Below are positions 25,758 through 35,930 of a stretch of 64,000 bases of DNA, one piece after another. The position numbers and the translations under genes are program-made. Position 1 is the stretch's first letter; the number at the start of each line of letters is the position of its first letter. The notes beneath the pieces were generated by a model, which was given only the letters and a program-made list of their open reading frames with translations, had not been told where the DNA came from and searched no databases. Origin of the DNA: an uncultured Vicinamibacterales bacterium (lineage in GTDB: Bacteria > Acidobacteriota > Vicinamibacteria > Vicinamibacterales > UBA8438); NCBI GenBank assembly GCA_958295905.1, contig OY282382.1:992001-1056000 (forward strand), written 5' to 3'.

Positions 25758-26315
25758 TCAGTGCCCCGGGATCATGATGTGGGCGGTGGTGGTGCCCACG
25801 GCCATGAGCCAGGCGCCGCCCTGGCCGGGATTGTCCGGCAGCCCGAGAGACTCGGGCGTGGCGCCGGGTACCGCGATCGTCGTGTGGCTCCTCGCGCTGG
25901 CTTGGTCCGGACCGTTCATCGACGTGAAGAACGAACCGAACTCCGGCGCCAGGCGGGTGCCGTTCGCTTCCGCTTCGTCCACCATCGCGCGCTCGGCCGC
26001 GGCGTCCGCCGCTTCCGCCCGGAACCGCCGGCTCTGCGCGACGCGCTCGAGATTCCCCACGCTGGTGCACTGCACCGCAAAGGGTTGCCGGCGGGCCTCG
26101 TCCGCCCGGCTGTAGCAGACCAGGCGGTTCGTGCCTTCCCTGAGCGTTTCGTAGGTGTAGTCGGCGTTCCACTGGATGACCGCGGTGGCGTCACGGGCCC
26201 GGACCGGCGCGGCCGCGAGGGCCTGTTCGATGAGCTCGGCGTTCGATTGCGCCTGGGCGCCCGTTGCCCCGGCGGCGATGCCGAGAACGAGAACGAGCAG
26301 CACGAAACGTTTCAT
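25758..26315 (-). CDS. Secreted protein of unknown function
   Basis: A 185-residue protein with a classic Sec signal peptide: MKRF, a hydrophobic core LVLVLGIAAGATGA, and cleavage probably after AQA near residue 22. The mature part is small and polar, with a pair of cysteines (LVCYSR and VQCTSVG) that could form a disulfide. AGGGAGAT nine bases upstream supports ATG 26315. It is not linked to an operon; the TctCBA genes diverge from it 290 bp away. The family is not recognised. Confidence 0.7.
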   Translation of the reverse strand: MKRFVLLVLVLGIAAGATGAQAQSNAELIEQALAAAPVRARDATAVIQWNADYTYETLREGTNRLVCYSRADEARRQPFAVQCTSVGNLERVAQSRRFRAEAADAAAERAMVDEAEANGTRLAPEFGSFFTSMNGPDQASARSHTTIAVPGATPESLGLPDNPGQGGAWLMAVGTTTAHIMIPGH

Positions 26316-26606
26316 GGCGGATCTCCCTTCGAGATGGACGAAGTACGCAGCCGTGTGCTGTCGATCATAGACGTTTCTTCGGCTGCCGGCGTTTCGTCCA
26401 TCCCTGCCCCGGCGCTCTCCCGGAATTCTCACGGTACGCACCGGTTCGCCGCCGGCGTTTCCTGCGATTCCCCGGATCCGAGCGGGTCCTGCGTTCGGCG
26501 TCCGCGCGCGTTCAGGCCTTGACCCGCCGGCCGCGGCCACGGTCCGGACGCCGGCGCGGGCCGATTGGGGGATGTAGACGGCCGGCGGTCCTGATACAGT
26601 GCGCTC

Positions 26607-27668
26607 ATGCCACAGGGTCTTGCGACCGCGTGCCGCCGGAGCCTCCCCGGCCCGGGGCCGCCGTTCCGTTTCTGCGCCGTCGCCGTCTGCGTGGTGTTGC
26701 TCGCCGGTTGCGCCGGCGGCGTGGCCCCCGATCGGCCGCCGGACGCGCTGGAGCCGACGGCGGCCGGGTATCCGCGGGGTGCCGTGACCCTCCTCGCGCC
26801 CGCAAATCCCGGGGGCGGCTGGGACCAGACGGCCCGCCAGATCCAGCAGGTGTGGACCGAGGCCGGCATCCTCGGGGTGCCGGTGGAGGTGGTCAACCGC
26901 GGCGGGGCCGGCGGCACCATCGGGCTCGCCGACTTCGTGGCCCGCGGCGATCCGCACACGCTGATGGTCTTCGGGCAGGTCATGCTCGGCGCCATCCGCA
27001 CCAACCGCACGCCGCTCTCGATCGACGATACGGTGCCGCTCGCGCGGCTGCTCGACGAGTACGAGGTGGTTGCGGTGCCCGCCGGCTCGCCCCACGAGAC
27101 CCTCGCCGACCTGATGCGGGACTTTCGCGCCGAGCCGGAACGGGTGAGCTGGGCCGGTGGGTCGGCCGGGGGTATCGACCACATGCTGGCCGGTCTGCTC
27201 GCCCTCGCCGCCGGCATCGATCCCACCCGCGTGAACTATGTGGCCCACTCGGGGGGCGGCGAGGCGGCGGTATCGGTCATGGGCGGACACGTCACCGCGG
27301 GCATCTCCGGCTTCGGCGAGTGGAAGGCCCACGCGGCGGGCGGGCGCATCCGGCTGCTGGCGGTGTCGTCGCCGGGGCGCATCGCGGGGAGCGACACCCC
27401 GACCCTGCGCGAGAGCGGGCTCGACGTCGTAGCCGCGAACTGGCGCGGAATCCTGGCCCCGCCCGGCACCGACGACGAGACCCGCGCCTGGCTGATCGAG
27501 GCGCTGGCGCGCCTGCGGGCGTCGGCCGGGTGGCAGGACATCCTGCGCCGGAACGACTGGGAGGACAGCTTTCTCGCCGGCGCCGACTTCGAGCGCTTCC
27601 TCGAGCAGGAGACCGCCGCCGCCGACGAGATCCTGCGCTCGATCGGCCTCGGCGGGCCGGCGGGGTAG
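26607..27668 (+). CDS. tctC: Tripartite tricarboxylate transporter substrate-binding protein
   Basis: A 353-residue Bug/TctC-family periplasmic receptor, here a lipoprotein: LLAGC places the lipidated Cys at residue 35. The early segment LAPANPGGGWDQTARQIQ is the family hallmark loop that binds carboxylate groups, and WAGGSAGGIDH is the second. It should capture citrate-like or other organic acid anions and hand them to TctA/TctB. It is 6 bp upstream of tctB, and tctA follows, so the whole transporter is encoded here. No two-component regulator gene (tctDE) is adjacent. The exact substrate is not predictable. Confidence 0.9.
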   Translation: MPQGLATACRRSLPGPGPPFRFCAVAVCVVLLAGCAGGVAPDRPPDALEPTAAGYPRGAVTLLAPANPGGGWDQTARQIQQVWTEAGILGVPVEVVNRGGAGGTIGLADFVARGDPHTLMVFGQVMLGAIRTNRTPLSIDDTVPLARLLDEYEVVAVPAGSPHETLADLMRDFRAEPERVSWAGGSAGGIDHMLAGLLALAAGIDPTRVNYVAHSGGGEAAVSVMGGHVTAGISGFGEWKAHAAGGRIRLLAVSSPGRIAGSDTPTLRESGLDVVAANWRGILAPPGTDDETRAWLIEALARLRASAGWQDILRRNDWEDSFLAGADFERFLEQETAAADEILRSIGLGGPAG

Positions 27669-27674
27669 CCGGCC

Positions 27675-28115
27675 GTGCTCCACATGACCCCGGACCGGGC
27701 CTTCGCGGGGGCGGCGCTGGCCGCGAGCGGCGGCTATCTGGCCGCCGGTCTGGCGATCACGGCGCCGGCCGGGGGCTACGATCTGGTCGGACCGCGCACG
27801 TTTCCGCTCGTGATCGGGACCGGCCTCGCGGCCAGCGCGCTCTGGATCGGATGGCGCCCGGCGGCGCCGGCGGCGGCGCCGCCGGATTGGCGGGCGGCGG
27901 CGTTTTCCGCGCTCGTCTTTCTCGCCTACTTGGCCTGCCTCGGGCGGCTCGGCTATCCGCTCGCCACGACCGCGTTCATCGCGGCCGAGGCGAGGGCGCT
28001 CGGCAGCCGCGCTTGGCGCCGCGACCTCGCGGCCGGCGCGGTCATCGCCGGCGCCGCCTATCTCGGGTTCCGGCTGCTGCTCGGCATCCGCCTGCCGGCG
28101 GGGCCCTTCGCCTGA
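27675..28115 (+). CDS. tctB: Tripartite tricarboxylate transporter small subunit
   Basis: A 146-residue membrane protein with about four hydrophobic helices and the typical TctB N-terminus (AGAALAASGGYLAAGLAI ... GPRTFPLVIG). Translation may begin at GTG 27675 or ATG 27684 (both in frame). It is placed between the receptor and large-permease genes as in canonical TTT operons, although the tctA start is pushed 305 bp away by a repeat-bearing spacer. Confidence 0.87.
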   Translation: MLHMTPDRAFAGAALAASGGYLAAGLAITAPAGGYDLVGPRTFPLVIGTGLAASALWIGWRPAAPAAAPPDWRAAAFSALVFLAYLACLGRLGYPLATTAFIAAEARALGSRAWRRDLAAGAVIAGAAYLGFRLLLGIRLPAGPFA

Positions 28116-28150
28116 GGAGCCCGTGGCCAAGAGACCCCGCGGTGTCAGAC

Positions 28151-28414
28151 CGGCGATGCATCCTGCCTGACTGCGTTGTTCCTCGGCGCGGCTTCCGGCT
28201 CCGCGGTCACCATATGCCCAAACCATCATGATCGGGGACGCCGATCACCCCGGCGCCACGACACGTCGGGACAGGTTTCACCGCAACGCCGCGACACGTC
28301 GGGACAGGTCTTACAGCAATATGCTCCTTCGCTACGCCTTGTCGGGTACGGGTGCTCTTCGCCCGCGGGCGCCCTTGCGGCCCGCGGGCGCAACGCGGGG
28401 TTGCGCCGCGGGCT
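28151..28414 (+). repeat. Dispersed repeat R2, copy A (copy B at 42547-42694)
   Basis: The left block 28151-28186 matches 42547-42582 at 34 of 36 positions. The right block 28347-28414 matches 42627-42694 with scattered differences and shares ACGCGGGGTT and CGCCGCGGGCT. The blocks are separated by 160 bp here but only 44 bp in copy B, so copy A may carry an insertion. Within that extra part, a 22-bp motif containing ACACGTCGGGACAGGT is present twice (28255-28276 and 28288-28309). Copy A fills the unusually long gap between tctB and tctA. Confidence 0.75.
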
Positions 28415-28420
28415 GCTGAG

Positions 28421-29932
28421 ATGGACGCCTTGGCGCTTCTCGTCGATCAGTTGGCGGTCGGTTTCGGCGCGGCCCTCGCGCCCGCGAACCTGCTGCTGGG
28501 ACTGATCGGGGTCACGCTCGGCACTGCCATCGGGGTCCTGCCCGGTCTCGGTCCCGCCCTCACCATCTCCATGCTGCTCCCGCTGACGTTGGGCCTGCCG
28601 CCGGTGAGTGCGTTCATCCTGTTCGGCGGCATCTACTACGGCGCGATGTACGGCGGATCGACCACGTCGATCCTCGTGCGGATGCCCGGCGAGGCGTCGA
28701 GCGTGGTGACCGCGCTCGACGGGTTCGAGATGGCCCGCCAGGGGCGCGCGGGGGCCGCGCTGGCGACCGCCGCCATCGGTTCGTTCATCGCCGGCACGTT
28801 CGCCACGGTGATGCTGATGCTCTTGGCCCCGGCCCTGGTCGAGATCGCGCTGGGCTTCGGCCCCGCCGAGTACTGCGCGTTGATGCTGTTCGCGCTGACC
28901 GCGCTCGGGGGGCTGTCCGGGGAATCCCGCGCCAAGGGGGCGTTCGCGATCTGCCTCGGACTCGCCCTCGGGACCGTCGGCATCGACGGCCAGACCGGGC
29001 AGCCGCGCTTCACCTTCGGGGTGGCCGGGTTGCTGGGGGGGATGAACGTCGTGGTGGTGACGGTCGGGCTCTTCGCGATCGGCGAAGTGTTCTGGTACGC
29101 GGCCGCGCGGTCGGCCGCGTGCGGGGCGCGGCCGGCGGTCGCGGGGCCGGTGCGCATGACGCGTGATGAATGGCGCCGATCCTGGCCGGCCTGGATCCGC
29201 GGTGCCGTGATCGGGTTCTTCACCGGCGTCCTCCCCGGCGCCGGGGCCACCGTGGCCGGCTTCCTGTCCTACGCGGCCGAGCGCCGGGTCGCGGGCCGGC
29301 CGGACCGGTTCGGCCGGGGCGCCATCGAGGGGGTGGCGGGGCCCGAGGCGGCCAACAACGCCAGCGCCGGCGGCAGCCTCGTCCCCCTGCTCGCCCTCGG
29401 CGTGCCGGGGTCGGGCACGACGGCGGTCATGCTCGCGGCGTTCCAGATGTACGGACTGCAGCCGGGGCCGTTGCTGTTCACGCAGGACTCCACCCTCGTC
29501 TGGGGGCTCATCGCCAGCCTGTACGTCTCCAACGCCCTGCTCCTGATGTTGAACCTGCCGCTCGTCGGGCTGTGGGTCCGGTTGCTGCAGGCGCCCCGGC
29601 CGCTGCTGTTCGCGGCGGTGCTCGCGTTCTCCACCCTCGGGGTCTATACGTTGAACAACAACCTCTTCGACGTGGCGGTTGCGTACGGACTGGGCGTGGC
29701 GGCAGTCGTCCTGCGCCGCCACGCGGTTCCCCTGGCTCCGATCGTGCTGGCGGTGGTGCTGGGGCCCCTGCTGGAGCAGGAGTTCCGCCGGGCGATGGCG
29801 ATCTCGGTCGGCGACCCGACGGTGTTCGTCACCCGCCCGGTGTCCGCCGCGATCCTCGCGCTGACGGTGCTGACGGCCGCCGCTCCGGCGCTGATGCGCG
29901 TCATCCGGGGCCGGCGGGGGGCGGAGCGCTGA
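28421..29932 (+). CDS. tctA: Tripartite tricarboxylate transporter large permease
   Basis: A 503-residue polytopic membrane protein of the TctA family, usual length about 500. GTAIGVLPGLGPALTISMLL and the later FFTGVLPGAGATVAGFLSY are the paired family signatures; YYGAMYGGSTTSIL is also diagnostic. ATG 28421 was chosen because the protein then begins right before the first helix; a longer in-frame extension to 28352 would be encoded by the R2 repeat. It works with the TctC receptor and TctB to import an organic acid using an ion gradient. Confidence 0.93.
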   Translation: MDALALLVDQLAVGFGAALAPANLLLGLIGVTLGTAIGVLPGLGPALTISMLLPLTLGLPPVSAFILFGGIYYGAMYGGSTTSILVRMPGEASSVVTALDGFEMARQGRAGAALATAAIGSFIAGTFATVMLMLLAPALVEIALGFGPAEYCALMLFALTALGGLSGESRAKGAFAICLGLALGTVGIDGQTGQPRFTFGVAGLLGGMNVVVVTVGLFAIGEVFWYAAARSAACGARPAVAGPVRMTRDEWRRSWPAWIRGAVIGFFTGVLPGAGATVAGFLSYAAERRVAGRPDRFGRGAIEGVAGPEAANNASAGGSLVPLLALGVPGSGTTAVMLAAFQMYGLQPGPLLFTQDSTLVWGLIASLYVSNALLLMLNLPLVGLWVRLLQAPRPLLFAAVLAFSTLGVYTLNNNLFDVAVAYGLGVAAVVLRRHAVPLAPIVLAVVLGPLLEQEFRRAMAISVGDPTVFVTRPVSAAILALTVLTAAAPALMRVIRGRRGAER

Positions 29933-30041
29933 GCCGTCCGGCTCGGGGGCGGCGCGGCGACCCGACGGGCGGGGCTGGAGCGCCGTGCCTGCCGGCGGGG
30001 GGCGGGAGAGGCCGCAGCCGCGGTCCCGGCGCGCCCCGCGG

Positions 30042-30148
30042 TCACCGCGGGCCGCCTCCGCTCCCGCAGGCGAGCCGGCCGGGTGCGGGAGGCTCTCGGC
30101 GTGGCTGCCGACATCACCGGGGGCCGCCTCCGCCCCCGCGGGCGAGCC
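30042..30148 (+). repeat. Direct repeat pair, 35 bp, period 72 bp
   Basis: A TCACCG-GGGCCGCCTCCGC-type 35-bp sequence occurs at 30042-30076 and 30114-30148, with three differences. It lies in the spacer between the convergent tctA and alaC-like genes. Similar pairs with nearly the same period occur in other spacers of this window. Confidence 0.85.
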
Positions 30149-30158
30149 CGGCTCCGAA

Positions 30159-31370
30159 TCACGGGTCCGGCCACTTCTGGAACGCGCGCTTCATCTGCCG
30201 CACCGCCTGCAGCAGCCGCTGGCGGTTCTCGATCAGCGCCAGGCGCACGTAGCCTTCACCCTCCGGGCCGAACCCCCGTCCGGGCGACACCGCGACCTCG
30301 GCGTCGTCCATCAGGCGGCGCGCGAACTCCATCGAGCCCAGGGCGCGGAAGCGCTCGGGCAGCGGCGCCCACACGAACATGCCGGCGCGCGGCGCGTCGA
30401 GGCCGGTCCAGCCGATGCGCCGCAGCCCGTCGACCAGCGTGTCGCGCCGCTCCTGGTACTTGGCGGCCTGCCCGCGCGCGAATCGGTCGCATTCGCGCAG
30501 CCCGATGATGGAGGCGATCTGGATCGCCTGGAAGATGCCGTAGTCGTAGTACCCCTTGATCGCGCCGAGGGCGCCGATGATCGTCGGGTTGCCGGCGCAG
30601 TAGCCGATGCGCCATCCCGCCATGTTGAAGGTCTTCGACATGGTGGTGAACTCGACCCCGATCTCCATCGCGCCGGGGGTGGCGAGAAAACTCGGGGCCC
30701 GGTAGTCGTCGAAGCAGACCTGGCCGTAGGCGAAGTCGTGCACCACGATCAGCTCGTGCCGGCGCGCGATGGCCACCACCTCCCGGAAGAACTCGGGCGC
30801 GACGCAGTGGGCGGTGGGGTTGTGGGGGTAGTTGAGAAAGAGGACCTTGGGACGCGGCGCCAACTGGCTCGATATCTCGCTGATCCGCTTCAGGAACACC
30901 TCGTCGTCGGCGACGGGGACCCCGAGATGGCTGCCGCCGGCGAGCACGACGGCGTAGGCGTGGATGGGGAAGGACGGCGCCGGCACCAGCGCGGTGTCGC
31001 CCGGTCCGAGCAGGGCGAGGCAGAGATGGCTGAAGCCCTCCTTCGATCCGATGGTCGCGATGACCTCCTTGTCCGGGTCGAGACCGACGCCCCAGTGCTT
31101 GTCGTAGTACTTCGACACCTCGCGGCGCAGGTTGTAGAGCCCCGCCGCGGCCGAGTAGCGATGGTTCCGGGGGTCGTTGACCACCTCGCAGAGCTTGTCG
31201 ACGATCGGCTGCGGGGTGGCGTCGGTGGGATTGCCCATCGCCATGTCGATGACGTCGATGCCGGCGCGGCGCTTGCCCGCGAGCAGCGCATTGATGCTCC
31301 CGAACAGGTACGGGGGCAGGCGCGACATGCGCTGGCTGAGATCGATGAAGCCGTTTCCGTCGTGGGTCAT
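30159..31370 (-). CDS. AlaC-like PLP aminotransferase (class I/II)
   Basis: A 403-residue fold-type I aminotransferase. The PLP Lys lies in TMSKTFNMAGWRIGY. Asn in NYPHNPTA, the Asp-Phe-Ala-Tyr in VHDFAYGQ, and the terminal Arg in YVRLALIEN are the other family residues. It closely resembles E. coli AlaC (glutamate-pyruvate aminotransferase) and LL-diaminopimelate aminotransferase relatives; the HNPTA...F..V..... pattern and length favour AlaC. The start is ATG 31370. It is 28 bp downstream of the secreted-protein gene on the same strand. The reaction is probably pyruvate plus glutamate to alanine plus 2-oxoglutarate. Confidence 0.9.
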   Translation of the reverse strand: MTHDGNGFIDLSQRMSRLPPYLFGSINALLAGKRRAGIDVIDMAMGNPTDATPQPIVDKLCEVVNDPRNHRYSAAAGLYNLRREVSKYYDKHWGVGLDPDKEVIATIGSKEGFSHLCLALLGPGDTALVPAPSFPIHAYAVVLAGGSHLGVPVADDEVFLKRISEISSQLAPRPKVLFLNYPHNPTAHCVAPEFFREVVAIARRHELIVVHDFAYGQVCFDDYRAPSFLATPGAMEIGVEFTTMSKTFNMAGWRIGYCAGNPTIIGALGAIKGYYDYGIFQAIQIASIIGLRECDRFARGQAAKYQERRDTLVDGLRRIGWTGLDAPRAGMFVWAPLPERFRALGSMEFARRLMDDAEVAVSPGRGFGPEGEGYVRLALIENRQRLLQAVRQMKRAFQKWPDP

Positions 31371-31398
31371 GGGATCCCCGCCGCCGTCCCCGGCGCCG

Positions 31399-32439
31399 TC
31401 ACCGCGGGCTGCCGCGCTCGTCGGGCTCGTCGGGCGGCGGGTCTGTGTTCTCCGACACGATGACGTTGAACTGCCGGTAGTTCCGGTATCGCGCGATGCC
31501 GACCATGCGTCTGCCGTCGTCCTCCGAGACGCTGTCGCGCATCTCGACCGGAACCCAGAGATTCAGCCTCGGCTCGAGCCCGAACGTGACGCGGGCGGTG
31601 GTCTCGGTCGCCGGCAGCCCGCGGCTGACCGCGGGGTGGTGCAGCTCGAACTCCGTCTCGAGCACCCGGCCCGACTGCGGGTCGAGACAGAAACGGCCGC
31701 GGGCGGGCAGGCTGATGCCCTGGAAGCCCCGCGCCATCGTGGGGTACGCGACCTCCTCGAAGCGCACGTCCCACGCCGCGGCCGCGCCGGCGCAACCCGC
31801 GCGGCCCGTGCGCAGCCGTTCGAAACGAAACCGATCGACGTTGGCCGGGTGCAGGAAGAACAACGGGTAGGTGGGCACGTTGAACGTGCGCTCGGTCGCC
31901 CCCAGGTTGTAGCGGGCGCTCTCTTCGCTGATGCGGCGGGCCTGGGCGAGGGCGTTCGTCCCGCCGTCGACGAACAGCGTGGCCAGCCGGTCCCCCCGCT
32001 CCTCCAACTGCCGGCCGTTGAGCTCGACGACGTCGCGGAAGCCGACCCACTGGCCGTCCTCGTCCACCCGCATCAGCAGGAACTCCGATACGAGCTGCGA
32101 ACGAGCCGGGTTGGCGTTGAAGTTCCGGTAGTAGGTCTGCCGGTAGTCCTCCTCCATCACCACGTTCGACAGATCGTCGACGAAGGTCGCCACGTAGGCC
32201 GCCGCCCGGCCGATCACGTCGTCGAGCCCGGTTCCGTCCTGCGCCGCGGGCAGCGCCGGGTGCAGGGCCAAGCCCAACGCCGCCGCCAGCAGACCGGCCC
32301 GGAACCGCGGTCCGCTCCCGCCCGCGCCTTCGGGGGGCGTCCCGCCGCGCCCGGTCCCCGCCGCGCCCGGCGCCGCCGCGGGCCGGCGATCCCCGGCCCC
32401 GCCCCACCCGACCCGCAGATGCCGCGTCTTGTCCATCAT
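31399..32439 (-). CDS. Exported protein of unknown function
   Basis: A 346-residue protein. After a Gly/Pro-rich leader there is a hydrophobic segment, AGLLAAALGLALHPALPAA, ending in AQDG, probably a signal or anchor near residues 45-66. The mature part contains YRQTYYRNFN and many charged beta-like segments. Two adjacent ATGs at 32439 and 32436 are the likely starts; upstream extension would enter the divergent promoter region. Similar secreted proteins are common in acidobacterial genomes without assigned function. It lies 28 bp upstream of the aminotransferase gene, perhaps an operon by position only. Confidence 0.7.
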   Translation of the reverse strand: MMDKTRHLRVGWGGAGDRRPAAAPGAAGTGRGGTPPEGAGGSGPRFRAGLLAAALGLALHPALPAAQDGTGLDDVIGRAAAYVATFVDDLSNVVMEEDYRQTYYRNFNANPARSQLVSEFLLMRVDEDGQWVGFRDVVELNGRQLEERGDRLATLFVDGGTNALAQARRISEESARYNLGATERTFNVPTYPLFFLHPANVDRFRFERLRTGRAGCAGAAAAWDVRFEEVAYPTMARGFQGISLPARGRFCLDPQSGRVLETEFELHHPAVSRGLPATETTARVTFGLEPRLNLWVPVEMRDSVSEDDGRRMVGIARYRNYRQFNVIVSENTDPPPDEPDERGSPR

Positions 32440-32624
32440 GGGCTCGATTCCACGGTGGATTATAGTGCCGGGTCCGATCGGCGGGCTACGCCCTCGAGGA
32501 CGCCGCGTCGCCAAGCCGCCCGGGCCACCCCCGATTCCCTCGGGACTTCCGTTGGTGGTCCCGATTCTGTCCGGTGTCATAATGACACCGGTGCCCGGCA
32601 TTGAACTACGGTGAGGTAGGTACC

Positions 32625-33806
32625 ATGGACAGACGATCATTCCTGAAACTCGCGGCTGCAAGCCCGGCGCTGGCGGGTCCCGTCGACGCCGGAGGTTCGG
32701 AACGCAACGCGGAGGGCTACGCGGGCGGGACCGGCATCGGCTCGCAGCCGCCCGGTTTCACCTTTTATTCCCCGCTCGCCGAGGCGTGGTACCGCGCCGG
32801 GGAGCACTTCGAGTGGACCTCGACGACTCCCAACAACGAGGGCCGTCGCGTGAGGGTCTTCTACCGGACCTTCGGAAACCGCGCCAACCCGGCGCTCGTG
32901 ATACTCCACGGCTATCCCACGTCGAGCTTCGACTTCCGGGAGATGATTCCCTTTCTGGAAGAGGATTACTTCGTCGCGGTCCTCGACTTTCCCGGCTTCG
33001 GCTTCTCGGACAAGCCGCAGGACGGCTACTCGTACATGCTGGAGGACGACGCGAAGCTCGTCGATCACTTCGTCCGGGAGATCGTGGGGCTGTCCCGGTT
33101 CAATCTCCTCACCCATGATCGCGGCGGCAGCGTCGGCTTCGCGTTTCTGGGCAACTACCTGGCGCTCGAGGAAAAGGCCTACGAGATCACCTATCACTTC
33201 ATCTCGAACGGCGGGCTGTTTCTTCCCCTGGCCAACCTCAGCCGGGGCCAGTACGACATTCAGCACGCGGTGCGGGGTCCCGAGCTGATCCGGAGGCAGC
33301 AGGCCCGGCCCCGGGTGACGGAAGGCACGCCGCAGCAGGTCGCCTACGCCGACATCCAGGCGTTCAACGACGGGATCGGCGCGCGTCTGTACGTCGGCAA
33401 GTACCTCCTGGAGAGGACCGCGAACGAGTACCGGTGGCTGGACAACCTCCGCGAGAGCCCGATCCCCACGGCGCTCATCTGGGGGCTTCTGGACACGGTG
33501 AACCCGCCCCGCATCGGCAATCACATCTGGTACAACTACCTCGACAAGAGGCCGGTGGAGAGCAGCTACTGGCTGCTGCCGACGGCCAACCACTACCTGC
33601 AACGGGACGAGCCGGAAGAGATGGCCGGGATCGTCCGCACCTGCCTGGAGGTGGGTATCCCGGCCCCGGAGGACGAGAACGCGTTCATGCGGACCCTGGC
33701 CCGGAACCGGACCGCGGCGTCGCCCGTCTACATGGGCCGCTCCATCATCGAGAACATCTACTTCCCGGGGGCCGTCGCGTACTCGCCGGACGGGTACCGC
33801 TTCTGA
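32625..33806 (+). CDS. Tat-exported alpha/beta hydrolase, haloalkane dehalogenase/epoxide hydrolase type
   Basis: A 393-residue protein beginning MDRRSFLKLAAASPALAG, a twin-arginine signal. The body is an alpha/beta hydrolase. HGYPTSS forms the oxyanion loop, and THDRGG places an Asp nucleophile at the elbow, as in haloalkane dehalogenases and epoxide hydrolases rather than Ser esterases. Candidate catalytic His lies in TANHYLQRDEPEEM near the end. GAGGTAGG nine bases upstream supports ATG 32625; the open frame extends to a TTG at 32601. Expected to open epoxides or remove halides outside the cytoplasm; the substrate is unknown. It diverges from the exported-protein gene at 31399. Confidence 0.88.
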   Translation: MDRRSFLKLAAASPALAGPVDAGGSERNAEGYAGGTGIGSQPPGFTFYSPLAEAWYRAGEHFEWTSTTPNNEGRRVRVFYRTFGNRANPALVILHGYPTSSFDFREMIPFLEEDYFVAVLDFPGFGFSDKPQDGYSYMLEDDAKLVDHFVREIVGLSRFNLLTHDRGGSVGFAFLGNYLALEEKAYEITYHFISNGGLFLPLANLSRGQYDIQHAVRGPELIRRQQARPRVTEGTPQQVAYADIQAFNDGIGARLYVGKYLLERTANEYRWLDNLRESPIPTALIWGLLDTVNPPRIGNHIWYNYLDKRPVESSYWLLPTANHYLQRDEPEEMAGIVRTCLEVGIPAPEDENAFMRTLARNRTAASPVYMGRSIIENIYFPGAVAYSPDGYRF

Positions 33807-33846
33807 GGCGCCCGCCGGCGCCGCCCCCTTGACCGCAAGCGCAACA

Positions 33847-34099
33847 GGCGCGGGCGCTCCGTGTGCTGAACGTGCCGCCCCATCTAACCACCCGCGCCGC
33901 CGCCGCGGAGGTGCCCGCCGTCGCGCGATCTGCCGCCCCCTTGACCGCAGTGTCGTGACGGCGTGCGAGCCGGACTCCGCCGAGGTGCCGCCGTCGCGCG
34001 ATCTGCCGCCCCCTTGACCGCAGGCCGGCGCGGGCGCTCCATGTGCTGAACGCGCCGCCTCATCTAACCCCAACCTAACCGCCCGCGCCGCCGCCGCGG
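33847..34099 (+). repeat. Nested direct repeats spanning the 3' end of the MutS-like gene
   Basis: Two repeat types alternate as A-B-spacer-B-A. Element B (GTCGCGCGATCTGCCGCC plus flanks) occurs at 33908-33950 and 33982-34023, period 74 bp. Element A, carrying GTGCTGAACG and CATCTAACC, occurs at 33847-33908 and 34027-34099. The second A includes the last codons and stop of the membrane MutS-like gene, so the first A is a duplicated copy of that gene's 3' end. CCCCCTTGACCGCA is also present a third time at 33824-33837. Confidence 0.85.
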
Positions 34100-35930
34100 T
34101 CGGCATGGAGGCTCTCGGGCGCGCCGTCGGCCTCGGGGACGTCGAGGCCGACGGCGCGCATGATCGCGAGGGCGTTGCTGCGCGTCACCGGTCCCGGCTT
34201 CAGGCGGTAGTCGAAGCGCAGGTCGCCGCCGACGACGTGGTCGTCGAAGTGCGCATTGCGCGCCGCGGGGGCGAGCCCGTCGGCGATCTCGGCCAACGAC
34301 AGATCGTGGGTGGTCACGAGGCCGAGGGTGGGCAGCTCGAGCAGCGAGCGTAGGAGGCCGCGCGCGCCGTCGCGGCGGTCGTGCGAGTTCGTGCCGTGGA
34401 ACAGCTCGTCGAGCAGGAACAGCGTCGGGCCGCTGCGCGCGGCGGCGACGATCCGGCCCAGCCGGAGCACCTCGGCGTAGAAGCGTGATCGGCCCGCCTG
34501 CAGCGAGTCCTCGATGCGCAGCGTGGCCCCCGGCGTCAGCGGCGACAGGCGCAGGCGGGCGGCGCGCACCGGCGCGCCCATCAGCGCGAGGACCGCGTTG
34601 ATGCCGACCGATCGCAACAGCGTCGTCTTGCCGGACATGTTCGAACCGCTGACGATCAGCACTCGCGGGGCCGCTCCGAGGGCGACGTCGTTCGGAACCG
34701 CGGCGGCCGCCGGCAGCAGGGGATGCCACAGCCCCTCGGCTTCGTACCGCGGGGGGCCTGCTTCCTCCGCGATCTCGGGGAACGGGTCGGCGGGGTGCTC
34801 CCAGGCGTACGTGCCGAGCGCCGCGAGGGTCTCGAACTCGCCGACGTCGCGGAGCCAGGCGTCGACGCGCGGGCCGTGCCGCCGCCGCCACGCCTCGACC
34901 GCGAACGCGCAGTGCAGGTCCCAGAACAGGACCGCGGCGAGCGGCAGGAACATGATGTTGTGCTGCCAGTCGTGCCGTTCGACCACCCGGCGAAGCCGCC
35001 GGGCGGCATCGTACGCCTCGCCGTCCGGCCCTGCGAGGGCGGCGCGCAGCGCCTGCAGCCGCGCCGTCCGGTACGACTCGCCCCGGAGCACGCGGCACAC
35101 CTGTCCGAGGACGAGCAGCTCGCGGGAGGGCTCGTCCGCGCCGTGCATGATGCGTGTCGTGCGCGGGTGAAACCGATATCGGAAGACCGCGGCGGCGGCC
35201 AGCGCCGCGAGCAGCGGTCCGGGGGTAACCGCGCCCTGGAGCCAAGCGAGCAGCGCCGCCCCGATCAGCACGGTGAATCCGATCGCCGCGAACCGGGGCC
35301 AGACAGCCCGTAGCCGGCTTTCGCCGGCCGCCCACGCGGCGAGACGGTCCGGCCGCACGGTGGTCCGCATTTCCTCGGCGGCGACGTTGATCTCCTCCCG
35401 CAGGTTGATGCGCGGCCGCAGCTCGTGGACCGCCGCCTGCCGCTCGGCGACCTCGGCGCGGTCGGCCGGGGTCTTGAGCCAGGCGGCCAGGGTCTCTTCG
35501 CCGGCCTGCGTCCGCGCGGTGCACAGGAGCTGGAACAGCGAGCCGCCGCCGAACAGATCGAGGTCTTGGGCGTACAGATGCTCGGCATCGGCGAAGCGGT
35601 CGCCGGCGGGCCCGAGCCCGGGCCACCGATCCTCGATCCGCGCGATGCCGTGCTCGTACCAGGCGATGCCGCGCGCCGCGCGCGCCGCGGCCAAGAGCAC
35701 CCGGTCGTGCCGGACGACGAGCGCGGCGAAGGCGCCGGCCGGCGCCGCGAGCCACCACGGGGACAGCCCGCCGCCGAACGTCGCGGCCCCGGCGATCAGG
35801 GCTCCCGCCGCGAAGGTGATCAGGCGCGCGTGGCTCAGCCGGTCGGCCTGCCGCCGCCGCGCCGCGGCCGCGAGCCGGCGCTCGGCGAGCCGGCGCCGGC
35901 AGATTGCCAGCGGGTCCACGATGTCGCCGC

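Noticed and set aside
33806-33830. GC-rich hairpin after the hydrolase gene as a rho-independent terminator
   Set aside because: GGCGCCCGCCGGCGCC can pair, but no T-tract follows, so intrinsic termination is not supported.
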